From contig JASANZ010002234.1 of assembly GCA_030849805.1 (NCBI GenBank), positions 1 to 64,000 on the forward strand: a DNA stretch of 64,000 bases, read 5' to 3'. Within the stretch, counting starts at the first letter, position 1. Each line of letters begins with the position of its first letter. Both the position numbers and the translations under genes were made by a program. Positions 8,239-19,400 of this stretch are shown here, piece after piece. The notes beneath the pieces are model-generated. The model did not search any database. It was not told where the DNA came from and saw only the letters and a list, made by a program, of their open reading frames with translations. Origin of the DNA: Sergeia podlipaevii (lineage: Eukaryota; Euglenozoa; Kinetoplastea; Trypanosomatida; Trypanosomatidae).

Positions 8239-10911
8239 CTATGCAATCTGTAGCGTCGGGTGTAGCGGGACACTTGCACGTGGACGCCCTTCCACGAGAA
8301 GGCGGGAAACACTTTGTTCAATACACTGGCGTGGAAGACTAGCCCTTTTTAGACTCCTCGCAATTCGCTGTCTCTGCGGCTGAGATGAAATGCGTAGTGC
8401 GGCCTGCTCCAACAAGGGTATGGCAACTTCTGCAGTCCGCAGAAGACGATGAAACATTGGAGCGCTAAACAACGCTGATAACGCTACATCGTCAAGCAGC
8501 TTGGAGTATTTTGAGACATGCTCCATGAGATGAGTCAAAAGTAGCTCGTTGCTGCATCGAAGGCTCTGCAAAGATCGAATCGCAGTCACTGCGTCAGTAG
8601 GAGATAAAAAGCGGCAGCATATTTCCAAACGTTCGCAAATACGCGGTATTACTTTTGGCTCCTGGACGGATAGCTTTGAGAGCGCACTGAGAAGCTGCAC
8701 CAGCGGCACTGCCTCCATATCGTTCCACTGCTCCTGTGAAATCTCTCTAAGAAAATCCTTCACTGTTTTTGAATATCCAAAGCGTAATACGGAAAGACTG
8801 TATAAAATAGCCGCAACGCTTGTTCCTGAGAGATTCCGCACAATTCCAGAGCGAGTTAGGTGCTCCAGCGCCGTCTTCAGAATGTGGTCTTCCTTTAGTA
8901 TTTTGTCCTCAAAGGTACCAAAAAAGTACTTGATGTCATCTGGACGTGCAGTTGCCAGCAACTCAATGTACTGCTCTGCCAAGGCTGAGAGTTGCTCTAC
9001 GTCATAAGACGGCGTTGCTACCATCTTCACTATTATTGACCAACTATGCTGTTGCTCCTCAGTTAGCGGCATGAAGCTATTGGCTGGATCGTTAATATTC
9101 ATCCATTGCGTAGGAATTAGCTCCTCTTTCGTTTCTGCACCATCAGCCTTTACGGCCTCAAGAAACTCGTGTACTTTCGGATACGAAGAGAGCACAGTCT
9201 CGCAAAATGCAGCACTAGCAAGAAGACGTGTGCCAGTCGCTGCTGAATGGTCAATGGCACGCAACGTTATGATTTTTGTGTTCAAGTACGCGGCGGCATC
9301 AGCGAAAAAGTCCGCGTCTGTGCAGCCAAGAAGCTCAAGACTCTCAAGTAGAGATAAAACGCACGTAGCTGGGACCCCGCCGGCGACAAACAATCCATGA
9401 CTAACCTCAGTGCAAAAGCGTAAAAACACTTCTGGCTCTTCTGTGTCTATCTTGCCAGTCGCTGCGCCTTGCGTGACTCGCACATTATGGTGATCATCAC
9501 TCTTGCTGTAGTCACCAAGAACGACGAAACAGCGAAGAGCGGTGCAGAACTGAACTGCCGGAATACTGTTCGCTGTTTTTGCAAATTGATCTTTCAAATA
9601 CCTGAATACCTGCTCGTCGCGCACACCATTATCACCAAGAGCCAGAAGAAGTCGAAAGGTTTGAAGGGCAGGGACTGGCACTCGCTGTGCTGCCATCTCT
9701 TGCAACAGCTGAAGGGCATTTTGTCGCGCAACGTCGCTGGATGAATTTAAAAAAGTGATAATAAGTTCGTATGGAGGCATGGAACTGCTCACAATATCCT
9801 CGTGACGCGCAGCGCATGCTATGGAACAGTTGGACACTGTATTTGCTAGTACATCTCGTGAGATGGTTGGAACATCGGACATTCTTTCAGTATAGCGAAG
9901 AAAAACAGATATGGCGTGATGAAGTACTTCAACCGATTGACAGTCCAATAAACCACCTTCATTCTCTGAAACAGTCAGAAGCTCCTCCATCTCACTGGAA
10001 AGAAACCCCGCCACATCCAAGAGTTCCTGCTGTAGAGAAAGTCGAGTCGCTGTAGGAAGGGAAGAAAGTGAACGACAAATGACAATGAACGTCTCAACGT
10101 CGATGTGATCTTCACCAACCATGCGCTCAAACAGCCATTGCAGAGACTCCACGCTAATAAACTTCTGCTCATGTCGACAGATAAATCCAATTGCTTGAAC
10201 AATGGTGAAGCGGTCTCCTTGCTCTGCCACTCTATGTGCTTCTTCTTGTAACGCCACCGCGAGTGCAGTGTGGGTATACTGGACACTATTGAATTGACTC
10301 ACGATGTGGCCCAGAGCGGATGGTGAAATCTGATCAGCTATGGTAGCCGCACGGCTAGCGACAACGTCCAGCAGTTTCTCTTGGCGCAGTTCCACCACAG
10401 ACGCCACAATAGAAGCAAGAGCAGATAGCTCTTCCTCATTGGATTCATGGACTCGCTTCTCCACCAACGCAGCCAACTGATTTATCAGTGCCGCGCGATC
10501 ACACTCTGAGCAGCGCAATACACTGCCCGAAATGGCCTGTAGGTCAACTGCAGGCCATACATTACTGCGAAGTGCCGCACTAAGTTTATCCGATACGAGT
10601 TTCCAACTTTGGGAATACTCTGCACTGCACGGTGCAGGCATGGCACGCGCAAGAAGGCGGAGACGGGATGCATGTGCTGCATCGGATGGAGAAATGACGG
10701 TAGTGTTAAGTGCTGAAATAATAACATCTGGATGTGTACGGCCAACCTTCTTTAATCCACTGCGAACATCGCCCAGTTTTCTCCTCTCAAAGTAGCTAGA
10801 AAGCTCTGCCATCGCACAGACGGCAAGCTCCAGGTCTCCTTTATTGCGAAAAATTGGTCTTTGAGCGCGCAATATAAGAGAGCCTAGAGCCGAATGAAGC
10901 GGGTGCGTCAT
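8239..10911 (-). CDS. Large helical-repeat protein, probably mitochondrial
   Basis: 890 residues from the ATG at 10911; the frame extends seven codons further to a TTG that is not a credible start. The N-terminus (MTHPLHSALGSLILRAQRPIFRN) is rich in Arg/Ser/Leu without acids and looks like a mitochondrial presequence. The rest is almost entirely alpha-helical, with repeated 30-40 residue units of the type LxxLLSALSKL or LIxFLNSSSDVARQNALQLL. This resembles the FASTK/OPR/PPR-like helical RNA-binding proteins that abound in trypanosomatid mitochondria (mitoribosome assembly, RNA editing and processing). No catalytic motif and no clear RAP domain at the end. Function unassigned. Confidence 0.7.
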   Translation of the reverse strand: MTHPLHSALGSLILRAQRPIFRNKGDLELAVCAMAELSSYFERRKLGDVRSGLKKVGRTHPDVIISALNTTVISPSDAAHASRLRLLARAMPAPCSAEYSQSWKLVSDKLSAALRSNVWPAVDLQAISGSVLRCSECDRAALINQLAALVEKRVHESNEEELSALASIVASVVELRQEKLLDVVASRAATIADQISPSALGHIVSQFNSVQYTHTALAVALQEEAHRVAEQGDRFTIVQAIGFICRHEQKFISVESLQWLFERMVGEDHIDVETFIVICRSLSSLPTATRLSLQQELLDVAGFLSSEMEELLTVSENEGGLLDCQSVEVLHHAISVFLRYTERMSDVPTISRDVLANTVSNCSIACAARHEDIVSSSMPPYELIITFLNSSSDVARQNALQLLQEMAAQRVPVPALQTFRLLLALGDNGVRDEQVFRYLKDQFAKTANSIPAVQFCTALRCFVVLGDYSKSDDHHNVRVTQGAATGKIDTEEPEVFLRFCTEVSHGLFVAGGVPATCVLSLLESLELLGCTDADFFADAAAYLNTKIITLRAIDHSAATGTRLLASAAFCETVLSSYPKVHEFLEAVKADGAETKEELIPTQWMNINDPANSFMPLTEEQQHSWSIIVKMVATPSYDVEQLSALAEQYIELLATARPDDIKYFFGTFEDKILKEDHILKTALEHLTRSGIVRNLSGTSVAAILYSLSVLRFGYSKTVKDFLREISQEQWNDMEAVPLVQLLSALSKLSVQEPKVIPRICERLEICCRFLSPTDAVTAIRSLQSLRCSNELLLTHLMEHVSKYSKLLDDVALSALFSAPMFHRLLRTAEVAIPLLEQAALRISSQPQRQRIARSLKRASLPRQCIEQSVSRLLVEGRPRASVPLHPTLQIA

Positions 10912-11352
10912 TACCAAAATAAATGGTTTCAACTAGTCTCTTTCTAGAATTGGAACTAAAAACTCCTACTGCTGCCGTTGTTATTCTGATCAAAGAGTTT
11001 CAAGGTCTCTGCAAAGATATGACTACGCTAAAGAAAAAAAAAAAAGAATGAAGAGTAAAATGAGGAGAAGAGGAACATAGCATAAAGGAAGAAGAGCCCA
11101 CCAATGGATCTCGTAGCACATACCACAATTTTCCTTTTTTACGAAAAGTAGTACTCCTTTTTTTTTGGATGCTATTCTGCGTATGAACCAATGTGGTGAA
11201 CGACAAAAAGAAAAAGAACATATTGCTGCGGCGTAGAGAAACGCAAGGTAATAAAACACATGGAACCGTAAACACAAGCAGACTACAACGCAGACATACA
11301 TACATGAAGGCAGCATACACATAAATACTGCACCCACTCGCTTCTAATGTAT
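10912..11352. other. Spacer with A-runs
   Basis: Purine-rich plus strand (A12 at about 11034-11045), i.e. a pyrimidine tract on the transcribed strand upstream of the helical-repeat gene, and one of the few T-runs of the window at about 11158-11167. No gene seen. Confidence 0.4.
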
Positions 11353-12600
11353 CTAAAATGGAAGAAGGTTCACAATGCTCTGTACATCATTGGATTGACC
11401 CATGAGTGCCGCCTGAGTCAACACTACATTCCTAATTACAGTATTTCCTCGCGCAATGCCGATGCTGATACGTGCAATGTCCACAGTGTCGGCGTTGTTG
11501 GCCTCTCCGCCAACGCGATACGCGTGCTCATAGTAGAAGAGTGCATGCTGATGGTCGTTGATAAGGGAATACACCTCACCCAAAAGCAATAGACATACAG
11601 CAGCACCACTTTTGTCGCCAGCGACGCTGCATCGTTCAAGGCACTGCTCCAGACTTGTTTGCGCAACACGCATATTACCGACGCGAAGAGCGACAATTCC
11701 AATGTTGCCAAGCGCAATCGTCTCCAGCATGCCATCGCTGCACTCGCGTGCATTGGTAAGAGCATCATCAAACGCCTGCGACGCAAACTCCAACTCACCA
11801 AGTGCAGCATAGTTGACTCCCATATTGATCTCCGCTACAGCCTTGGCGTACAGCCCCCCAAGCGCCTCTTGTTTCTTATGATGTACCAGAGACACTTTGT
11901 ACTCGCCAAGGCGAAAGTGGCAAACGCCAGTAATGTTGTGGCAGTAGGCGACACCTTTGATACTGTGAACAGCTTCAAAGGCAAGAAGAGCCTTATTGAA
12001 AGAACTTATTGCCAGCTCAATGTTACCGTAATTGTAGTGAAGAGTACCCATAAGGCACAACAGACGAGCTGCACGCTCTTTGTCCCCGGCACGCAGCGCA
12101 GCTTGTGCGCGTGTGTCTGCGTCGTTGAGAGCAGTTACCTGTGCGGTCGCCGTATCAGAGACAGTAGTTACTTTGCGAGACCACGTCATCGGAACGGATT
12201 CAGCCCCCTTCAACAGAGCAGCTACGCGCCGTGCAAGCGGTACACGACTCGGGGGGTCTTCAAAAGGTGGAATGTGGTACTCTTCTGGAACCACAAACCG
12301 AAGAGGCATGTCAAGAGCGCTTTCCTTTGGATGAATTGGACTCACTGACATCTTTAGTACATCATCACCACTCTCAGGAATACGCTCAAACGGAAGGGAA
12401 GGAATATTCCGCGATGGAATACGAGCCGCTTCGCTTTTGTGCGATACTGATGTAGTATCTACAAAGCGATTAATGTTTCGTAGCTCATCATGAGTGAGTA
12501 GAGTCTTTGTGGAGGAAGATACCAGCGCATACTTCTTTCTTGTCGATGAAGTAAGTGTCCTACTTGCACGCTTTTCTTCTCCATCAGTATTGGCAATCAT
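11353..12600 (-). CDS. Tetratricopeptide-repeat protein, possibly TTC29-like
   Basis: 415 residues from an ATG at 12600. Residues 1-160 are low-complexity and basic/Ser-rich; about 165-385 hold at least five TPR units (for example LCLMGTLHYNYGNIELAISSF, NMGVNYAALGELEFASQAF, NIGIVALRVGNMRVAQTSL, LLGEVYSLINDHQHALFYY). Arrangement and the C-terminal IARISIGIARGNTVIRNVV segment recall TTC29, an axonemal protein needed for flagellar beating in trypanosomes and sperm. The TPR family is degenerate, so this identification is tentative; a generic scaffold is the alternative. No membrane segments. Confidence 0.6.
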   Translation of the reverse strand: MIANTDGEEKRASRTLTSSTRKKYALVSSSTKTLLTHDELRNINRFVDTTSVSHKSEAARIPSRNIPSLPFERIPESGDDVLKMSVSPIHPKESALDMPLRFVVPEEYHIPPFEDPPSRVPLARRVAALLKGAESVPMTWSRKVTTVSDTATAQVTALNDADTRAQAALRAGDKERAARLLCLMGTLHYNYGNIELAISSFNKALLAFEAVHSIKGVAYCHNITGVCHFRLGEYKVSLVHHKKQEALGGLYAKAVAEINMGVNYAALGELEFASQAFDDALTNARECSDGMLETIALGNIGIVALRVGNMRVAQTSLEQCLERCSVAGDKSGAAVCLLLLGEVYSLINDHQHALFYYEHAYRVGGEANNADTVDIARISIGIARGNTVIRNVVLTQAALMGQSNDVQSIVNLLPF

Positions 12601-13821
12601 TTCTTTGCCAAATCTCTAAAAGTTGCGTCTCTTGATTCTTCCCTTTTCTCAGGAAAAATGCATATAAGAATAGAATGCTCTTGTACCAACTATTTCAGCG
12701 AAGGATTTGTAGACCAGAAATATATATATAAACAAAAATGAAAGCAAAGGTGAACAAGTGCAGATGATAACAGAATAAGAATGCATATTAAACATATGCA
12801 GGAGCTTTCAATATAGTTCCATAAAGACTCAAATTTAGCGTTTACACGGCAGCATAAAAGCTCGATATACAAAACAGGGAAAAAAAAAATCACCTACCTT
12901 TCGTTTTTTGATAAACCTTTTAGCTCTCAACAAAAAAAAAAATGCTTCTCTTGATATTTCAAAAACGCCGCAAAACAGATCCGTTATGCATTACACGAGA
13001 AAGCTCAGCAAAACACCACACTAACATCTACGCGATAAAGCAACACACGTACACATGAAAAGCCAGTAGCTGCCCATTTAGATGAACAAGTTTATATATC
13101 ATTGGGTGGCAGTCACAATTGGTGATCATTTCTTCGTTAAAGTTTTGCGATTGATGCCACAAAGGGAAAGTGCTCATTTATATGTATAAAACAATAATTG
13201 GAAGTCAACGTAGAAAAGTATGGAACCATTTTGACGGAAACAACAACAAAAAGATTCACCCGCAACTAGAAAGAATATGGAGCGTTCGCACTGCGCAGTG
13301 TCGATCCCTGCAACAGCATCAAAGGTACAATAAAATACAGGAAAAAAACAGTGAAACATAGACAAATAATAATAATAATAATAATAAGCATCAACAAAAT
13401 ATATGGTGTACTCCTCCTACAAAATGATAGCAAAAAAAAAAAACTTTGTCATCAACTACTACAACTGCATGTCGCCCATATTCCCGTAAAATGGCTAAAC
13501 AGAATAAATGCAACAAAAAAAAAAGTAAGAGGCACAACCACGCATACTCGCAACATAAATGAAAGAAGGAACGGCTGATATATACCGCATTCATTTTCTA
13601 CAAAACAAAAAGGAAAAATAGAAAATTTCAGCAACGAAACATCGCCTTCGCTAGCAAAGCGTACGATAGTAAGATGCTTATGTCAAGATAAGACTACCCT
13701 GTTCCTATATAAAAAAAAATTCATGAACTGGCTACATGCTCATCACATAGATATACATTGATTACAGCAACCCTTCCTCCCCCCCCCCTCCCTCCTCTCC
13801 TTTCAGTATATAAGAAGATGC
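12601..13821. other. 1.2-kb spacer with microsatellite and G-rich 3' UTR segment
   Basis: No gene supported on either strand. An AAT microsatellite occupies 13366-13387, several A-runs lie at 12888, 12933, 13431 and 13514, and a pure pyrimidine block at about 13772-13804 lies directly after the kinase stop (G-rich in the mRNA). Confidence 0.5.
13366..13387. repeat. AAT trinucleotide microsatellite
   Basis: About seven tandem AAT units in an intergenic spacer. Confidence 0.9.
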
Positions 13822-15702
13822 TTACATCAGCTCAGGTTCACCCCTCACGGCAGTATCCTCCTCACACTTAAGCAACTCATTCTTCATGACACGGCGCAAC
13901 TTTAGAAACCAGTTATGATACTCAGTTGTCTTGCCTTTGATACGGTACGACATCACCTTTGTATAACCTGGGGCCGCAGCAAGCAAGCGCACACCAACCT
14001 CAAGCACCTTCTTTCCATCCACCAAATAAGTGCCGTACAAGAAACCGGCAACGTCGCCCTCCTCAAAAATAGAGTCTAGAGCATCTTGCTTTGCAATCAA
14101 GTGGGCCTTGATCATCTCACGCATACCTGCAACGGTGTATCCAGTGTTGAGGTAGCTCTTAAACGACGTGTGTTCTGTGATCTCAAAAAAGTTCTCCAGT
14201 CTCCGAAGGCGAATAGCTAGCGGGTGCTTCTTGAGCAAATCATACTTGAGACAGAGATCCACAAAATTCTCAAATGTCATCGATGACATTCCCTTGTGTG
14301 AAGGATCGACGGCGTCAAAGAGCGTTTGGATGTCGGCATCTGTTAGGCCGAGGCCAAGCGTTTTCATGTTTTGCTTCGTAATAATCCCCGAGTGCTCCGT
14401 GTCAATTGAGTCAAACGCCTTTCGCAGATCTGCTAAGAATTCCTTCTCCAAATCGTAGTGGAACAGATCGGCCATGCGTCCCAGATTATACTTCTTGCCT
14501 AAAGCGTTTTGATGGCGTGACCAACCAATGACAAATTCCTCCTCAGTAATAAGTCCATCGCTATCAAGTTGGAAGTTGCTCATAAAGTCGTTCACCTCCT
14601 TGTCGCTAACTTCCAGGCCGTTATTAAGCTTAATGAGAGCATCCCGCACTTCTTCTCTATGCAAGTAGCCATCTCCAGTAATGTTTACATTGAGAAAAGC
14701 TTGATGAATTTCGTTGATCTTCTCCACTGTAGGCGAGGCGGGATTTTTGATAGCCGCTGCCGCTGCTGGTCCCTCTTGGGGCGTGATGGCACGCTGGATA
14801 AACTCTCCAGAGTACGGGCTTTGCGGAGAGGCCTGCACACTCTCGTTTGGAAACAACGATACGTCCAGGTCAACCTGAAACCACGGGTGGTGTAACACAT
14901 CGGTAGTGCTGTACCGTTTCTTGGGATCGCGCTCAAGTAAATGCTGAATAACATCAGAAGCCTCAGATGAAAGGTAGCGGTTGGTCTTGTTGTACTGGCA
15001 GCTCAAAATGCGCTTTCTCGTCAAACCGTCTGAACGATCTGTAAAAGGGAGATAGCCGCATAACATAAAAAACAAAATGCATCCACAACTCCAGAGGTCA
15101 CAAGCGCTGCCTTCATATCCGCACTCCTTTAAGACTTCTGGGGCTTGATAGTCTATGCTCCCAGCGAGTGAGGTAAATAGGACTTTGTTATCGCTGAAGG
15201 TGCCTTCTTTGGTATAGCGGGAAAGCCCAAAGTCACAAACTTTCAAGACGTTGTTCTCACCCAGTAATAGATTTTCAGCCTTTAGATCACGATGTACAAT
15301 ATTCATTTTGTGGCAATAGTGTACTGCACTGATGAGTTGCTGGAAATAGTTGCGCGCCACTGCTTCTGTGAAACGCTGCGAATCAACAATTTTATCAAAT
15401 AGTTCACCGTTCGTGGCGAGCTCCATGACAAGATTATACGCTTTAGACGTTTCAATAGCTTCCAGTAGACGCACCACATGCGGACACTTGATCTTGCGCA
15501 TCATCTCTATCTCACGCTCCACGTACGCCTGGATGCCATCATTCTTGACCAGTACTTTGTCAATCATTTTCACCGCAACATTCATCTTTTTGATCGTGTC
15601 ATACGCGAAGTAGACCTTCCCAAACCCACCAGACCCCACTACATGGCCTAACTCGATATGTCCTCCAATAACGGTCTTGCTTTTTCCTGAAGCAGACGCC
15701 AT
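13822..15702 (-). CDS. CAMK-family Ser/Thr kinase with C-terminal EF-hand-like repeats (CDPK-like)
   Basis: 626 residues from the ATG at 15702 (the frame extends 23 codons to a GTG, not used). The kinase domain (about 15-280) is complete: GSGGFGKVY loop, VAVKMI lysine, HRDLKAENLL catalytic loop, CDFGLS, APE (QAPEVLKE) and a CAMK-type DLWSCGCILFFMLCGYLPF. After a Pro/Ala linker, about 335-500 holds four EF-hand-like units, but all are degenerate: NITGDGYLHREE, QLDSDGLITEEE, DTEHSGIITKQN and DPSHKGMSSMTF lack several calcium ligands. The last 120 residues form an unrecognised domain (VAGFLYGTYLVDGKKVLEVG). The layout is that of calcium-dependent protein kinases, but calcium control is doubtful. 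No myristoylation signal (Met-Ala start). Confidence 0.85.
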   Translation of the reverse strand: MASASGKSKTVIGGHIELGHVVGSGGFGKVYFAYDTIKKMNVAVKMIDKVLVKNDGIQAYVEREIEMMRKIKCPHVVRLLEAIETSKAYNLVMELATNGELFDKIVDSQRFTEAVARNYFQQLISAVHYCHKMNIVHRDLKAENLLLGENNVLKVCDFGLSRYTKEGTFSDNKVLFTSLAGSIDYQAPEVLKECGYEGSACDLWSCGCILFFMLCGYLPFTDRSDGLTRKRILSCQYNKTNRYLSSEASDVIQHLLERDPKKRYSTTDVLHHPWFQVDLDVSLFPNESVQASPQSPYSGEFIQRAITPQEGPAAAAAIKNPASPTVEKINEIHQAFLNVNITGDGYLHREEVRDALIKLNNGLEVSDKEVNDFMSNFQLDSDGLITEEEFVIGWSRHQNALGKKYNLGRMADLFHYDLEKEFLADLRKAFDSIDTEHSGIITKQNMKTLGLGLTDADIQTLFDAVDPSHKGMSSMTFENFVDLCLKYDLLKKHPLAIRLRRLENFFEITEHTSFKSYLNTGYTVAGMREMIKAHLIAKQDALDSIFEEGDVAGFLYGTYLVDGKKVLEVGVRLLAAAPGYTKVMSYRIKGKTTEYHNWFLKLRRVMKNELLKCEEDTAVRGEPELM

Positions 15703-16489
15703 CTTCCAGACACACAGTGAAAATGATGAAGCAAACAATACTTTTCTGATGTCAATCTCTTTGCTCTTCACGTGTATTCTAACGATTTGTACGTAACCCG
15801 CCTTCTTTTAATTATTCCTTTCTGCCTTACCGGTGAAGTTTTCTCCTTTCAAAAAGAAAAAAAAGATCCAAATCTTATTTGCCTTCCGCGTATGTTAACG
15901 GTGTACGTATATTCTTTTAAAGCAAAAGAAAATGACAGTAAACTGTGTAGAACACACTAACGGGCTCACAGATCCGAAATAATTTGTGCAAAATCGTACA
16001 ATTTAACACTATATTTTTTTTGATATATTTTTTGGTATATTTTTTTTGCACTGACAAAACTGAGGTGCTTTTGCTTTATTTTATCGGTCCCAATGTAATA
16101 TGTATACTTTTTTTTGGAAAAAGCGCCACTTCGGCACTAAAAAAAAAAAAAAATTGATCGAAAAAAAAAAATGACGAGACTAAGGAAACGCTACAAAGTG
16201 TAAGTAAAAAACTAAGCAGATATACTAATTAAAACTTTAAAAAAGAAAAGATCAAAATGAGAAAGAAAGAAAAAGAAATTGTTTGTTTGGATTAGGGTCA
16301 GAAAAGTATCCACACCTCGCAAAAAGGAGTAGAGACAGGGAGAGGGGGGGGGGGGGNGGGGGGGGGGGATGACAGCGCTTCGCAAAGCAGTATCCTCAAT
16401 AAATAGTATTTGTTAAGTGACTCCTCCACAGCAGACGCTTTATAGGCCATGATGATGTCATCTGATAATAATAATAAAACGTTCCCCAA
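15703..16489. other. Spacer with A/T runs and a G homopolymer
   Basis: Holds A-runs at 16140 and 16160, T-rich repeats near 16010-16050, and a G homopolymer with an N at 16344-16368 just after the ISWI stop (C-rich in the mRNA). No gene supported. Confidence 0.5.
16344..16368. repeat. G homopolymer containing an N
   Basis: About 24 G with one undetermined base at 16357. Length is unreliable; on the transcribed strand it is a C-run in the ISWI 3' UTR. Confidence 0.9.
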
Positions 16490-19400
16490 TTAGTCTAGAC
16501 GACGGCGCCTACTTGGCGCCTCCATGTCATCCTGTGGCTTTTCCCACTCTCGCTTTACTGATCGCATTAAGCCATCAAGTCGGCGATCAAAAAACTCCTC
16601 GGGCCTTGACTGACACCAAACATTGAACCTATACTCGGGGAGTGACTGTACCTGCGTACCAATTGTGTCATGTTTAAATCCACTATCATATCCAAGAAGA
16701 AATAATCTGCGATCAAGCAATGCATTGCCCTTAGTTTTAAACACCAATTGCGACTCGGGACAATCGTAACTCTCAACTTTCCACTTTGCCGCGCGCAGCA
16801 TGTCTTCCTTAGACTTATGCTTCTCCTGAGCCTTATTTATTCGACTCTCAATCCCAGAAAAATTCTTGATGCACTGCTCGCCGCGCTCCAGTAGCGCAGT
16901 TACGTAGTCGCGAACCTCTCCGACCGTTTTTGTACCGCCCTCAATCGCGCTTGTCAGTCTTTCATAGTTCGTGATGGCAACACCGCCCGCTGTTAGTGCA
17001 TTCACTAGGCACCTGTACTCATAGTAGCTCCAACTCTCGAAGCCCTCATTGAGTAAACGCTCGCGCTCCTCCTGCTCGACTGCCGTGAGCGTCTCTTCTT
17101 CATCGTCATCGTCAGCGTTGGTCACCCCATCTGTCTCCTCAGCGTCTGGACCAGAACGAGACTCGTTACCTTCATAACGATTTGCCTTCATTCCAGCTTC
17201 CAGCTCCTCGTCACGGTCGCGGTTGGGGCCTTTGCCACTTTGCTCGTGCTTCCTCTTCCAGTTGCGTACCATGAGAGCCACCTCAGTGTTGTGCAATTCC
17301 ATGAGCCGCTTCATGTTGTAGAGTTGATGTGGAGGGAACTTTGGTGCTTTTGGCAGTTTAATCGCCGGCGCTTTAACCGCTCTGCTCTGCATATTCTGCA
17401 CCTCCTCTTCCGAGTAAAACTTGATGGACTCCCGAACGCGATGGCCACGTCCAAGCTTCTCTCCCGCCCCAAGGCATTCTGAAATCATTTCACTGGTGAC
17501 AACAGTCTGTGAATCCTTGCTAGCAAAAGTGGATTCGTAAGGAATGTTTGACTTGGCTTCAATGGCACCGCTGGTAGACCGAAAGTATACAAGAGCCTCC
17601 TTAAGATTGGGGTGAAGCACCGCTTTAATGACCTCACCGTACTTGGAGCACTCTGCCTGCAAATCGTTTCGTGAGATGGGAACTGGTAGTTTGACGTGTA
17701 GCATGCGTGTCTCAACACCACTGCGATAGCTCATACCTTCAAAATCGTAGATGTTCGCCTCCTCGGCGCCAAGTTGAAAGCTAGCAAGGGACATCTGGAC
17801 TTGGCCCTTGGCCTCATTTGTCAGTTCGCTCGACATCTTCTCGCCTTCGTCGAGCAACCGATCAATGTCGGCCTCGGTGATGTCGTCATGCCGTGACTTG
17901 AATATCTCCTCAGCGCCAAACTTGATCATCGACATCATTTCTTCCTTGGACACTTGATTGGAAGCTTTGGACTGCAATCGACCCTGCTGCACAACCACTG
18001 CATCCAGGTAGAGTTTCTTGAGGGCACGACGATATATTTTCTCCTCTGCTGTGCCGTCAGTGACGAAACGATACACACGCACGCTTCTCTTCTGTCCAAT
18101 GCGATGCGCTCGATCCTGTGCCTGAAGATCCATCTGTGGGTTCCAGTCCGAATCATATATAATGACGTGGTTGGCTGCCTGCAGGTTTATACCCAGGCCT
18201 CCCGCCCGTGTGGATAGAAGAAACACAAAGTGCTCACTGCTGGGTGAGTTGAACGATGCCATCTGCGAATCACGATCGTACCCGCTTGTGTTGCCGTCAA
18301 TGCGGCAGTACTTAATTTTCCGCATGTTGCAGTAGTCCTCCAAGATGTTAAGCATCGACGTAAATTGTGAAAAGATAAGCACCTTGTGTTTGCCCTCCGC
18401 ATCTCCTCTGAGTCGATGCAGCAACTTATCAAGAATAACCATCTTCCCACTCACTTTCACCAGTTTCTCATCAGTTACAAATGGAGGACCATCCTCAGCG
18501 CCATCCATGAGGTATGGGTGATTGATGACCTTGCGCAGCTGCATCAGTACGTTTGACAGTGTGGCTGCGCTTCCGGTGCCTTTGTTGAGTGCCTCGGAAT
18601 CTTTTGCAAGGACGTGCATGTACCACTCGCGTTGTTTCTTTGTCATTGAGCAGGACACGTATATCTCCTTCTTGGGTGGAATACCAGTACTGACGTCTGA
18701 TTTCAGACGCCGTATCATGAGCGGGGAAAGAACCTTGTGCAAATTCGACATCACGCTCTTGTCCTGCTGCCCAGATGTGGTGTCGAACCACGACTCAAAG
18801 GACTCTCCGTCGCTGAAAAGACGGGGTGCTAGAAAGTGAAGGAGTGCCCAGAGCTCCTTCAGGTTGTTTTGCAGCGGTGTGCCGGTGATAATGAGACGGT
18901 GGGAGGTGCGCAGCGAATCAAGTGCCAAATGGGCTCTTCCTTCTTCATTCTTGAGCTTGTGCGCTTCATCAACAATGAGATACTGCCACGCAATCTTCTT
19001 GAACGTGTTGATCTCATCCAGCACCATCTCAAAAGTCGTCACAATGACATCGTACTTGAGGTGGTCAACTGGCTGTAGATGTGTCTTGATTATGCTCGGC
19101 CGAATGCTGCTGGATGCGTGAAATTTATACACGGACAAAGCAGGGCACCACTGCTTGAACTCTCGGTACCAGTTTCCCATAACGGACTTGGGGCAAACAA
19201 CAAGATGCGGTCCTGGCACTCCTACCGTAAACTTCAGATACGCTATCGTAGCGATTGTCTGAAAAGTTTTCCCGAGGCCCATTTCGTCCGCAAGAATTCC
19301 ATTCACACCGTGTGAAAACAGCCCAAGCAGCCAGTTGACACCCTCAATCTGATATGGGCGTAGTTTACCGCGAATGTACGACGGCGTTTCAGTTAAATGC

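Noticed and set aside
13770..13808. Plus-strand polypyrimidine tract followed by AG, like a splice acceptor
   Set aside because: No plus-strand gene follows; the next sequence is the 3' end of the minus-strand kinase.
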